64,000 bases of DNA from an uncultured Eubacteriales bacterium (GTDB lineage: Bacteria; Bacillota; Clostridia; Oscillospirales; Acutalibacteraceae): the NCBI GenBank assembly GCA_934394855.1, contig CAKRRH010000006.1, positions 31,573-95,572 on the forward strand, in the 5' to 3' direction. A program made the position numbers and the translations under genes. Position 1 is the first letter of the stretch; each line of letters starts with the position of its first letter. This document shows, piece by piece, positions 7,156-16,300 of the stretch. The notes under the pieces are model-generated. The model worked only from the letters and a program-made list of their open reading frames with translations. It was not told the DNA's origin and did not search any database.

Positions 7156-7590
7156 TCAAACCTTAATTTTATATGTCAATATAAATGACACAATAAGAGC
7201 TAACCAAATTGATAGGAATACAATGTCTATGAAGTTAAAATCTACAAGACCGTTCAAGAGTATCAGCGCCAAAACAATCAACAAGATTGACAAAACAGCG
7301 GAAATAATGCTGAGTACTTTTCGGGCTTTTGATTCATCTTTAGACAAAAGTATGCAGCCGTCCTTAATTATAAAAATCTCCGATAAAAGGACTGGGACGG
7401 GGATTGCTAAGAAACTCATGAATGCCCAAAACCACTCATCATCCGCATCGCCTTTTCCAAAGAATTCTCTATTGCGGTTAAATTCAATATTATATAAAGT
7501 GTCCCTGATAAGAACAACTACAAAGAGCATGAACGTAATTATAACTATCGAAATTCCAATGTATAGAAATATCTTTTTCGCTTTTTCCAT
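7156..7590 (-). CDS. Hypothetical four-helix membrane protein, first gene of the island operon
   Basis: 144 residues. Predicted helices lie at about 7-28 (IFLYIGISIVIITFMLFVVV), 54-75 (FWAFMSFLAIPVPVLLSEIF), 90-112 (VLSIISAVLSILLIVLALIL) and 118-140 (FIDIVFLSIWLALIVSFIL). A hydrophilic loop FNRNREFFGKGDADDEW separates the first two. It does not resemble the paralogous pair downstream beyond general topology. ATG 7590 is preceded by GGAGATG and by a good promoter at 7664-7692, making this the leading gene of the minus-strand cluster 7590-5538. Function unknown. Confidence 0.65.
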   Translation of the reverse strand: MEKAKKIFLYIGISIVIITFMLFVVVLIRDTLYNIEFNRNREFFGKGDADDEWFWAFMSFLAIPVPVLLSEIFIIKDGCILLSKDESKARKVLSIISAVLSILLIVLALILLNGLVDFNFIDIVFLSIWLALIVSFILTYKIKV

Positions 7591-7663
7591 AATATCATCT
7601 CCGTTTTGGCGGCTTGACTTATAATATAAATATAAATTATTACTGTATTACTTATCTAATCTA

Positions 7664-7692
7664 ATAATAGCATAACAATGTATGATTGTAAA
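7664..7692 (-). promoter_or_regulatory. Sigma-A type promoter of the island operon
   Basis: On the minus strand TTTACA (7692-7687) and TATTAT (7669-7664) are 17 bases apart, 74 bases upstream of the first gene of the 7590-5538 cluster. Confidence 0.6.
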
Positions 7693-7756
7693 TGCACGAT
7701 TCATCTAAAAAAAATCAGTTGAGTTTGTGCAATATTCACATTTGGACGGCTGATAT

Positions 7757-7788
7757 AAAAAAGAGCGGACTTACGATCCACTCTTAAT
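7757..7788 (-). terminator. Intrinsic terminator of sigG
   Basis: On the minus strand AAGAGTGGA and TCCGCTCTT (one G-T pair) form a hairpin followed by TTTTTT. The sigG stop codon lies in the hairpin loop. Confidence 0.75.
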
Positions 7789-8550
7789 TGTATCTATTGC
7801 GGCTTTTTCAAGCCTTGAAACCTGGGCTTGTGAAATACCGATTTCGTTTGCGACCTCCATTTGCGTTTTGCCGTCGAAAAAACGAAGCCGTAATATCTTC
7901 TTTTCACGGCTCGGCAGATTTTTGATTGCGTCCTTCAGCATCATTTCATCAAGCCAGTTTGATTCCTCATTTTTATCGCCGACTTGATCCATAACATAAA
8001 TCGTGTCGCTGCCGTCGGAATATACCGGTTCATAGAGCGATACCGGGTCAACGATAGATTCAAGCGCCAAAACCACATCTTCACGAGGCATTTCCATTCG
8101 TTTTGCAATCTCGTCAATTGTCGGCTCTTTGCCGTTTTTCGCAATCAACTCTTCCTTTACCTGCATTGCACGATATGCCGTGTCTTTTAGTGAACGGCTG
8201 ATTCGAAGCGAAGAATTATCCCGAAGAAAGCGCCTAATCTCTCCGATAATCATCGGAACGGCATAGGTACTGAACCGCACATCAAGGCTTAAATCAAAAT
8301 TATCGATTGCTTTGATAAGACCAATGCATCCGATTTGAAACAAATCGTCCGGGTTTTCTCCACGGTTGGAAAATCGCTGAATTACGCTTAGCACCAGCTT
8401 CAAATTTCCCGAAATCAACTCATCCCGCGCATTATTATCGCCGTTTCTTGCACGCCTTAACAGCTCCATTTTCTGCTTCTCTTTTAGCACAGGCAGCTCC
8501 GAAGTATTCACCCCGCAGATTTCAACCTTACTGCCATATTGATAAGCCAT
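7771..8550 (-). CDS. sigG: RNA polymerase sporulation-specific sigma factor SigG
   Basis: SigG directs late forespore gene expression during endospore formation. The 259 residues contain the SigG-typical N-terminal KVEICGVNTSELPVLK. Region 2 holds NLKLVLSVIQRF, DLFQIGCIGLIKAIDNFD and FSTYAVPMIIGEIRR. Region 3 and the region 4 helix-turn-helix GKTQMEVANEIGISQAQVSR follow. The KVEICGV start and the overall length separate it from SigF and SigB. In many Firmicutes sigG follows spoIIGA-sigE; here neither is present and its neighbours are the toxin-like island and a symporter. A hairpin terminator overlaps its stop codon. Confidence 0.95.
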   Translation of the reverse strand: MAYQYGSKVEICGVNTSELPVLKEKQKMELLRRARNGDNNARDELISGNLKLVLSVIQRFSNRGENPDDLFQIGCIGLIKAIDNFDLSLDVRFSTYAVPMIIGEIRRFLRDNSSLRISRSLKDTAYRAMQVKEELIAKNGKEPTIDEIAKRMEMPREDVVLALESIVDPVSLYEPVYSDGSDTIYVMDQVGDKNEESNWLDEMMLKDAIKNLPSREKKILRLRFFDGKTQMEVANEIGISQAQVSRLEKAAIDTIKSGS

Positions 8551-8666
8551 GTCGCAAATACTCCTTTACTTTGTCATCATATAGAGTATTTGCATTTTTG
8601 CGGTATATAATGCCTCAAATGCCGTGTTTTATATTTTTTTATTCGACATGATTTTCTTGACAAAAG

Positions 8667-9974
8667 CTACTGCTTTTTGATTATCATAACAACATCATTT
8701 GTCAGTGCATTTACCGCAATCAGGTTTGGCAGCGCCATGAATGCATTCAGCAGGTCGGACATTTCAAGCACAAGCGTTATGGGGAGCACACCGCCGAGAA
8801 TAATTACCGCGCAATATATGATTTTATAGACAACGACCGACGATTTTGAATGAAACAGAAATTCACAACCCGCAACACCATAGCAGCACCAACCGATTAT
8901 TGCGCCGAATGCAAAAAGCGTTACGCAAACCGCAATGAATATGCTTCCCATGTCGCCGAAAACCTTGCAAAATGCGGCTGTCGTCATGATGCTGCCGGGA
9001 AGGCTCTCGCTGTTTGTGACCAAAATCACGAGAGCGGTGAGCGTACACATTACAACGGTGTCCAAAAACACCTCAAGCATTCCCCAAAGCCCCTGTTCAC
9101 CGGGTGTATTGTCGGCTTTTGCATGAACGATTGGCGCGCTGCCCATTCCGGCTTCATTTGTGAACATACCTTTGGAAAAGCCGTGTCTGAGCGCCAAAAC
9201 ATTCATCATTCCAACCATGCCGCCGCCTGCCGCATTTGTGCAAAATACGCCCGAAAAAATGCGACCCACAGCGCTCGGGATCTCACAGCGATATTTTATC
9301 AGCACAAATGCGGCGCCTATGAAATAGGTCAGCGTCATTATCGGCACTAACAGGGAAGTGAATTTCATGAGTGCTCTTGCCGTGCCGAAAATGACGCAGG
9401 CGGCGGCAACGCACAGGGCTACCCCGCACAAAATACCGTATGTCGATTTACCTGCGGTGTTTGATATGCTGTTGCTGACAGCGACCGATTGTGCCGCAGC
9501 CCCGATTCCGAATGAGGTAAAAATCACCGACGTTGAGAAAATCACCGCCAAAAAGCGATATTTTTCACCCATTCCTTTTGTTATGTAGTACATCGCACCG
9601 CCATGCTTTTCACCATTCTCGGTGATTCTGTATTTAACGCTCAGCGCCACCTCCGCGTATTTGATTATCATGCACAGCACCGCCGACAAAATCATCCAAA
9701 AAATCGAACCTGCTCCGCCGAGTGCAATCGCCGTTCCGACGCCGATGATGTTGCCCGTGCCCATTGTGCCCGACAGCGCCGTGCTCATTGCCTCGAACGG
9801 AGATATGGCGTTATCGCTGCTTTTTTTAAAGAGACTAAACAGCGTTTTTTTGCACATCAGCGGAATTTTTCGCAGTTGAAAAAATCTCGTCTTAATGCTC
9901 AGCCGCACGCCTGTAAAAATAAGCAGCGTTGTCAGCAAATATCCCCATATTACCGAATTTATCGTGTTTAGCAT
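8667..9974 (-). CDS. Sodium:alanine/glycine symporter (AGCS family)
   Basis: AGCS carriers import alanine, glycine or related amino acids with Na+. The ~435-residue protein has about eleven hydrophobic segments. It carries the family signatures SIKTRFFQLRKIPLM near the N-terminus, ALSGTMGTGNIIGVGTAIALGGAGS, HGGAMYYITKGM, the segment FSKGMFTNEAGMGSAPI and GWCCYGVAGCEFLF. ATG 9974 is taken as start; a TTG/GTG pair 12 bases upstream is possible. No operon partner is obvious: sigG lies downstream with its own leader, and the small exported protein lies 52 bases upstream on the same strand. The exact substrate cannot be read from sequence. Confidence 0.93.
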   Translation of the reverse strand: MLNTINSVIWGYLLTTLLIFTGVRLSIKTRFFQLRKIPLMCKKTLFSLFKKSSDNAISPFEAMSTALSGTMGTGNIIGVGTAIALGGAGSIFWMILSAVLCMIIKYAEVALSVKYRITENGEKHGGAMYYITKGMGEKYRFLAVIFSTSVIFTSFGIGAAAQSVAVSNSISNTAGKSTYGILCGVALCVAAACVIFGTARALMKFTSLLVPIMTLTYFIGAAFVLIKYRCEIPSAVGRIFSGVFCTNAAGGGMVGMMNVLALRHGFSKGMFTNEAGMGSAPIVHAKADNTPGEQGLWGMLEVFLDTVVMCTLTALVILVTNSESLPGSIMTTAAFCKVFGDMGSIFIAVCVTLFAFGAIIGWCCYGVAGCEFLFHSKSSVVVYKIIYCAVIILGGVLPITLVLEMSDLLNAFMALPNLIAVNALTNDVVMIIKKQ

Positions 9975-10025
9975 ATTATTCACCAAATTTAAAATATGTT
10001 AAATAATATGCCATTTCCATTTGCT

Positions 10026-10322
10026 TTATCCGTCATAATCTTCAAGTATTCTGCAAAGCTCCGAATCGGTGTTCGCAGTTATGCCTTGCTTAATGAGCGT
10101 CCTGTCTTTGAGCGGCAGTTCGCTGATATATATGTCGGTTATTTCGATAGGTTCGTCATTTTGTCCTTCAAAAACCGCAATTTTGCCGTCATGCTCCCCG
10201 ACGGTATAAAGTGCCGCCTTTGTCGGAGCATTATCGGATTTGGTCGTTCCTTCAAACGCAATCGCCGACGCCGCCACGATCATCATGAACATCACCGTAA
10301 ATATTTTCGCTGTCAATTTCAC
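10026..10322 (-). CDS. Small exported protein with BofC C-terminal-like domain
   Basis: 98 residues: a signal peptide or membrane anchor (TAKIFTVMFMMIVAASAIAF), a short linker, then a compact domain LYTVGEHDGKIAVFEGQNDE ... DIYISELPLKDRTLIKQGI ... LCRILEDY. The pattern of a GKIAVFE strand followed by V/I-YVS-LP, LKxGI and a final LEDY is familiar from small clostridial proteins related to the C-terminal domain of the forespore regulator BofC. The relationship is recalled, not computed, and a role in sporulation is only a possibility. Start GTG 10322 or the adjacent TTG (10316) share the same AAGG-type site. It probably has its own promoter in the 10.32-10.53 kb divergent region. Confidence 0.65.
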   Translation of the reverse strand: MKLTAKIFTVMFMMIVAASAIAFEGTTKSDNAPTKAALYTVGEHDGKIAVFEGQNDEPIEITDIYISELPLKDRTLIKQGITANTDSELCRILEDYDG

Positions 10323-10413
10323 CTTAAATCACCGCAAATCTGTTTTTGTTTTATTGTTTCCTGAATATTTGCCGATTATGCGGAAATTACCGGCTATGTT
10401 ACAAAATTGTAAT

Positions 10414-10442
10414 TTGCTATTTTTCGATGTTTGTGGTATTAT
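10414..10442 (+). promoter_or_regulatory. Sigma-A type promoter of the class A PBP gene
   Basis: TTGCTA (10414-10419) and TATTAT (10437-10442) are 17 bases apart, 86 bases upstream of the start codon of the penicillin-binding protein. Confidence 0.55.
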
Positions 10443-10527
10443 ATAAATACATATACACTAAAATGGAATTTATTTTTTTAAAAACATGAAAATAACAGTA
10501 ATTTAGTCACAAGAAAGGTGTGGTTTA

Positions 10528-13116
10528 ATGAAATCGGAAAACGGAAGTTTTGTTGACAAGCTTCTCGAAATTTTTGGTTTTAGACGACCGAAAAAAGAAT
10601 CATCTGCGAATCATCGCCGTGGAAATCAGGGGAGCCGAAGCGGCGTGGCTCGTACGAAGAACCGTGATGTGTCATCATCGGGCAGAACACGGCACAGAAG
10701 AAATGACAACGACGGCGGTCTTGTTTTAGATGATAATTTCGAGATCATCTCAACCGCCAAGCCGAAAAAGAAAACGCGCAAACGCAAAGCATTTGTCAAG
10801 GTGCTTTTGTCGGTATTTCTTATCGGCGTAATCACAGTCTGCGTTGTCGTCGGTTCGTTTATGATATATGTATTCAAGTTTGTTGACGGAACAGTTGATC
10901 AGGACCTCAACAACCTGAAACTTGCATATACCTCCATCATCTATGCGCAAAACGGCACAAACAAGGACGGAAGCGCGAAGTATGTTGAGCTGAAAAGGCT
11001 TCACGGAGATGAAAACCGTCTTTGGATCGACATTGACCAAATGCCCGACAACCTGCAAAAAGCATTTGTGTCAGCCGAGGACAAGCGATTTTATTCTCAT
11101 GAGGGTGTTGACTGGAAGCGTACATTTTCGGCAATGGCGAATCTGGTGTTCCATTTCTATGACAGCGAACAGGGCGGTTCGACAATCACCCAACAGCTTG
11201 TAAAGAACATCACTAACGATAAAGAAACCTCGGTTACCCGAAAAATCCGTGAAATAATGAGAGCGCAATATCTTGAGAGCCATTATTCAAAGGATGTAAT
11301 TTTGGAGTGCTATCTCAACACGATTCACTTAGGTTCGGGCGTTGACGGCGTTGAAGTTGCGTCAAACTATTATTTTGACAAGCATGCAAGCGAGCTGTCG
11401 CTGACTCAGTGTGCGGCGCTTGCGGCAATCACAAAGAACCCGACGGGCTATGATCCTTATGAATATCCCGATTCTAACCTTGAGCGTCGAAATTGGGTTT
11501 TGAGCGAAATGCGAAATAACGGATATATCACCGACGATGAATATGAAAAGGCGAAATCGGCGGATCTCGGACTTCGCGACAAGCCCTCAACCGTTCTTTC
11601 TTCGGCTAACACGATCGAAGAAGATGTCAATTCATATTTTGTTGACGCCTTGATCGAAGATGTAATTCAGGGTCTTATGAAAGAAAAGAATTACAGCTAT
11701 GATTATGCGGAATCACAGCTTTATAAAGGCGGATATAAGATTTATTCAACTGTTGACCTCAGCGTTCAGAAGATTCTTGAGGGCGTTTATAATGACGACG
11801 ACAACTTCATGAAGGTATATACAAACAGCGGCGGAAAAGCGCAAAGCGCAATCACCGTGATGGATTATAAAGGTCACATTGTCGGAATTGTCGGCGGCAG
11901 GGGCAAGAAAACAGGCAACCGTACTCTTAACCGCGCAACTCAGTCGCCGAGACAGACGGGTTCGTCAATCAAACCGGTATCGGCATATGCCCCGGCGATT
12001 GAATATAACCAAATTACCTGGGGCTCAAAGATGGTCGATGAATCGGTCACCACAGTAGACGGCAAACGCTGGCCTGTTAACTACACAGGATATTACAGCG
12101 GAACGGTGTCCGTGCTCTATGCGCTCCAGCAGTCGCTTAACACGATTCCCGTTAAGCTCGTCCGTGACATGGGACTGCAAACATCATATAAATTCGCAAC
12201 CGAAAACATGGGCATTTCAACGCTCTATGATTCGATTGAGGTAAACGGCAAGGTCATGAGCGATTTGAACCTTTCATCGCTTGCTCTCGGCGGCAGCGTC
12301 TATGGCGTTACGACTACCGAGCTTACAGCGGCATATTGCACATTCGGCAACCTCGGCATATATTATGAGCCGCATACCTACACGCAGATCCTTGACCAAT
12401 ATGATAATGTTGTAATCGACAGCAGCGAGGATTTCCACAGAGCGATGAGCGAAGAAACCGCTAACATAATGTGCGAAATGCTCCAGACAGTCACGACAAG
12501 AGGTACTGCAACGCCTGCGCAGATCGGCGATTGGCCGATTATGAGTAAAACAGGTACGACCTCCGATACAAAGGACCGTTGGTTCGTCGGCTGCACACCA
12601 TATTATGCTTCGGCAGTATGGTTCGGTATGGATAACAGTGAGGCGATGAGCGGACTTTACAGCAATCCGGCGCTCAAGCTTTGGAAAGCCGCAATGTCGA
12701 AGATCATGGACGGCAAAGAGGCAAAGGACTTCCCGCAAAGCGATAATGTTGTTTATACAAGATATTGCACAGCAAGCGGAAAAGTCGCTCGTACAGGCTG
12801 CGGAAGCTCATCATACGGCTACTTCAAGAAAAGCTATATGCCGCTTTGCGACTATCACGGCGGCGATCAGGTAGACGCATCCACAAAGCCGAAGGCATAT
12901 GGCGCAAAGGATACCAACACGAGTTCGGACGATGATTCCGATAATAACAGCAACAATAATAGGGAAGATAAGACGGAGAAACGGACTCAGGCGGCAACAA
13001 AAGCGCCTGAAACCAAAGCTCCCGAAACCAAAGCACCTGAAACACAGGCACCCGAAACGGAAGCGCCCGAAACGCAGGCGCCCGAAACCGAGACTCATCA
13101 CACCGAGCATGAATAA
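10528..13116 (+). CDS. Class A (bifunctional) penicillin-binding protein with repeat tail
   Basis: This is a peptidoglycan synthase combining glycosyltransferase and transpeptidase activity. In 862 residues: a basic Ser/Arg-rich cytoplasmic region (1-90); one transmembrane helix at about 92-115; a GT51 domain with AFVSAEDKRFYSHEGVDW (catalytic Glu), GGSTITQQLVKN and RKIREI; then the transpeptidase domain with the SxxK motif SSIK in TGSSIKPVSAYAP, SLN in QQSLNTIPVK and KTGT in MSKTGTTSD. A Cys-containing C-terminal region follows. The end is a low-complexity tail of Asp/Asn/Ser and then seven APET units (KAPETKAPETKAPETQ and so on), closing with HHTEHE. The start has AAGGTG upstream. A terminator follows directly, so it is monocistronic. 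Confidence 0.95.
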   Translation: MKSENGSFVDKLLEIFGFRRPKKESSANHRRGNQGSRSGVARTKNRDVSSSGRTRHRRNDNDGGLVLDDNFEIISTAKPKKKTRKRKAFVKVLLSVFLIGVITVCVVVGSFMIYVFKFVDGTVDQDLNNLKLAYTSIIYAQNGTNKDGSAKYVELKRLHGDENRLWIDIDQMPDNLQKAFVSAEDKRFYSHEGVDWKRTFSAMANLVFHFYDSEQGGSTITQQLVKNITNDKETSVTRKIREIMRAQYLESHYSKDVILECYLNTIHLGSGVDGVEVASNYYFDKHASELSLTQCAALAAITKNPTGYDPYEYPDSNLERRNWVLSEMRNNGYITDDEYEKAKSADLGLRDKPSTVLSSANTIEEDVNSYFVDALIEDVIQGLMKEKNYSYDYAESQLYKGGYKIYSTVDLSVQKILEGVYNDDDNFMKVYTNSGGKAQSAITVMDYKGHIVGIVGGRGKKTGNRTLNRATQSPRQTGSSIKPVSAYAPAIEYNQITWGSKMVDESVTTVDGKRWPVNYTGYYSGTVSVLYALQQSLNTIPVKLVRDMGLQTSYKFATENMGISTLYDSIEVNGKVMSDLNLSSLALGGSVYGVTTTELTAAYCTFGNLGIYYEPHTYTQILDQYDNVVIDSSEDFHRAMSEETANIMCEMLQTVTTRGTATPAQIGDWPIMSKTGTTSDTKDRWFVGCTPYYASAVWFGMDNSEAMSGLYSNPALKLWKAAMSKIMDGKEAKDFPQSDNVVYTRYCTASGKVARTGCGSSSYGYFKKSYMPLCDYHGGDQVDASTKPKAYGAKDTNTSSDDDSDNNSNNNREDKTEKRTQAATKAPETKAPETKAPETQAPETEAPETQAPETETHHTEHE

Positions 13117-13133
13117 TTTCATAAGCTAAAATA

Positions 13134-13185
13134 AATATCCGCTAAGGCTTTTGCAAATTGCATTTGCCTCGGCGGATATTTTTTT
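13134..13185 (+). terminator. Intrinsic terminator of the PBP gene
   Basis: AAATATCCGC pairs with GCGGATATTT and is followed by TTTT. An inner inverted repeat (GCAAAT/ATTTGC) extends the structure. Confidence 0.85.
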
Positions 13186-13225
13186 ATGCCTTGTTTTTTA
13201 TATATTTTTTAGCTTTTTGCGAAAG

Positions 13226-13261
13226 AAAAATCCCACTATTTTTAATAAATAGTGGGATTTT
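13226..13261. terminator. Bidirectional terminator downstream of the PFOR gene
   Basis: AAAAATCCCACTATT and AATAGTGGGATTTT form a 14-15 bp stem with A/T runs on both sides, so it can stop the minus-strand PFOR transcript and any plus-strand read-through from the PBP gene. Confidence 0.85.
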
Positions 13262-13301
13262 GTTAAGCAATATTATCGCTTTTGAAATAATCGGTTAATG
13301 A

Positions 13302-16300
13302 TTATTTCTCTGCTCTCTTTTCAAGAGCGGCAAACTTAGCCTTAGCTTCGTTTTCAGCCTTGGTGAAGAGGTTGTCTGCCTTTTCGGGGAATGCTCTCAT
13401 CAGCGAGCTGTAACGAACTTCGTTAAGAATGAAGTCACGATATGCCTCTGTCGGAGCCTTTGAATCGAGTGTGAACGGATTCTCGGTTCCTGCCTTTCTC
13501 GGATCATATCTGAAGAGGTTCCAGTAGCCGGAAGCAACTGCTGCTTTCTCCTCTGTCTGAGCATTTGACATACCGCCCTTGATTCCGTGGTTGATACACG
13601 GAGCATAAGCGATGATGATTGACGGACCGTTGTAGCTTTCAGCTTCGTTGAACGCCTTGATGCACTGGTTCATGTCAGCGCCCTGTGAAACCTGAGCAAC
13701 ATATACATAACCGTAGCTCATTGCGATTGCCGCAAGGTCTTTCTTCTTAGTAACCTTACCTGATGCAGCAAACTGAGCGATTGCACCTGTCGGAGTTGAT
13801 TTTGAAGCCTGTCCGCCTGTGTTTGAGTAAACCTCGGTATCAAATACGAGGATGTTTACATTTTCGTTCTGAGCGATAACATGGTCAAGACCGCCGAAGC
13901 CGATATCATAAGCCCAACCGTCGCCGCCGAAGATCCAGATTGACTTCTTAGCAAGCTGATCTTTCTCTTCGAGAATAGCCTTAGCGTCAGCATTGTCAGC
14001 GCAGTTCTCTTCGAGAGCCTTTGCAAATGCCGCTGCCGGAGCTTTGTTAGCGGTGCTGTCGTCAAATGTTTCGATCCAAGCGTTTGCAGCGTCTTTAACT
14101 GCGTCGTTTACATCCGATTCAAGCAATGCTTTAGTATGGTTCATGAGTCTTTCACGAGTAGCTCTTGTTGCAATGAACATACCGTAACCAAACTCAGCGT
14201 TATCTTCAAACAACGAGTTCTGCCATGCAGGACCATGACCCTCTTTGTTTGTGGTGTACGGAGTTGACGGTGATGAACCGCCCCAAATTGACGAGCAGCC
14301 TGTTGCGTTTGCAATATACATCTTGTCGCCGAACAACTGAGTAGCAAGCTTAGCATACGGAGTTTCACCGCATCCTGCGCAAGCACCCGAGAACTCAAGC
14401 AACGGCTGTTTGAACTGGCTTCCCTTAACGGTAGTCGGTTTGAATTTAGCCGCAACTTCGGGCTTGTCGTCGAGTGTAACAGCATAGTCATATGCTGCCT
14501 GCTGGTCACGCTGTGTATCGAGCGATGCCATTGAAAGAGCCTTGTTGCCCTTCATTCCCGGACATACATTTACACAAGAACCGCAGCCTGTGCAGTCGAG
14601 GACCGAAACAGCCATTGTGAACTTCATGCCGGGCATGCCGGTCATGTCTTTTGTCTTTGTGTTTGCAGGAGCAGCCTTCAACTCATCTTCGGTCATGGCA
14701 ACCGGACGGATACAAGCGTGCGGGCAAACATAAGAGCAGAAGTTACACTGAATGCAGTTATCGGTATTCCATACCGGAACATCGACAGCAACGCCTCTCT
14801 TTTCAAATGCAGATGAGCCGAGCGGAACTTCGCCGTTAGCGTCATTTACAAATGTTGAAACAGGGAGCTTGTTACCGTGCTGTGAGTTGATCGGAATAAG
14901 AACATTGTTGACATAGTCAATGAGTCTGCCTTCGCCGTCAAATTTATGAATCGGAAGCTCGCCCTCAGCTGTTTTCCAAGCCTCGGGAACATCAACCTTA
15001 ACTGCGCCGTCAATGCCGCTGTCAATAGCGTCATAGTTCATCTGAACGATCTTGTCGCCCTTTCTGCCATATGTTTTCTTAGCAGCTTCCTTCATGAGTC
15101 TTACCGACTCGTCAACAGGCATGATGCCCGAGATTTTGAAGAATGCAGCCTGCAAAACGGTATTGATACGACCGCGAAGACCGAGCTTCTTGTCGATTGC
15201 GGTAGCGTTGATCGTGTAGAACTGAATGTTGTTGTTGGCAATATATGCTTTAACCTTGCCCGGCAAGCGCTCTTCAAGCTCTTCGCCTTCCCACGGACAG
15301 TTAAGCAGGAATGTGCCGCCCGGTTTAACATCCTCAACCATGTCATACTTCTCTATGTATGCAGGATTGTGGCAAGCAACGAAGTCAGCCTGCGAAATGA
15401 GGTATGTTGATTTGATCGGCTTCTTACCGAAACGAAGGTGAGAAATTGTAACGCCGCCAGATTTCTTTGAGTCATAATCAAAGTAACCCTGAGCGTACAT
15501 ATCGGTGTTGTCACCGATGATTTTGATTGAGTTCTTATTAGCACCGACTGTACCGTCCGCACCAAGACCCCAGAATTTACATGAATGTGTGCCTTCCGGT
15601 GTTGTGTCGGGATTTTCGGTAACCTTCAATGAGAGGTTGGTAACATCGTCTTCAATGCCGATTGTGAAACGTTTCTTCATGTCGGCAGAATCGAGGTTGT
15701 TATATACAGCGATGATCTGTCCCGGAGTTGTATCCTTAGAACCAAGACCATATCTGCCCGATGTAACGGTTGCGTCTTTGAATTTTGAATCAAACAAAGC
15801 TGCAACAACATCAAGATAAAGCGGCTCGCCGATTGAACCCGGCTCTTTTGTGCGGTCAAGAACTGCAATCTTCTTAACGGTGTCCGGAATAACCGAAAGC
15901 AGGTGCTTTGCAGAGAACGGACGATAGAGATGAACCTTAACAAGACCGACCTTTTCGCCGCGAGCCATCAAATAGTCGATTGTTTCCTGTGCGGTTTCGC
16001 AAACAGAACCCATTGCAATAATGATCTTCTCAGCGTCAGGTGCGCCATAGTAGTTGAACGGCTTGTAATCTGTGCCGATTTTTGCGTTTACTTTGTTCAT
16101 GTAGTCTTCGCATACACCGACAACAGCGTCATAATATTTGTTGCAGGCTTCTCTTGCCTGGAAGAAAATATCCGGGTTCTGAGCGGTACCGCGCTGAGCC
16201 GGATGTTCCGGGTTAAGTGAGCGATGACGGAATTCGTTTACAGCGTCCCAATCAATGAGGTCTTTGAGGTCGTTGTTGTCCCAAACTTCGATTTTCTGAA

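Noticed and set aside
12980..13100. The APET-coding repeats as a CRISPR array
   Set aside because: Units of about 12 bases without spacers, in frame with the PBP and encoding a plausible tail.
12811..13122. Open frames of 103 and 75 codons antisense to the PBP tail
   Set aside because: They are produced by the repeated APET codons on the other strand.
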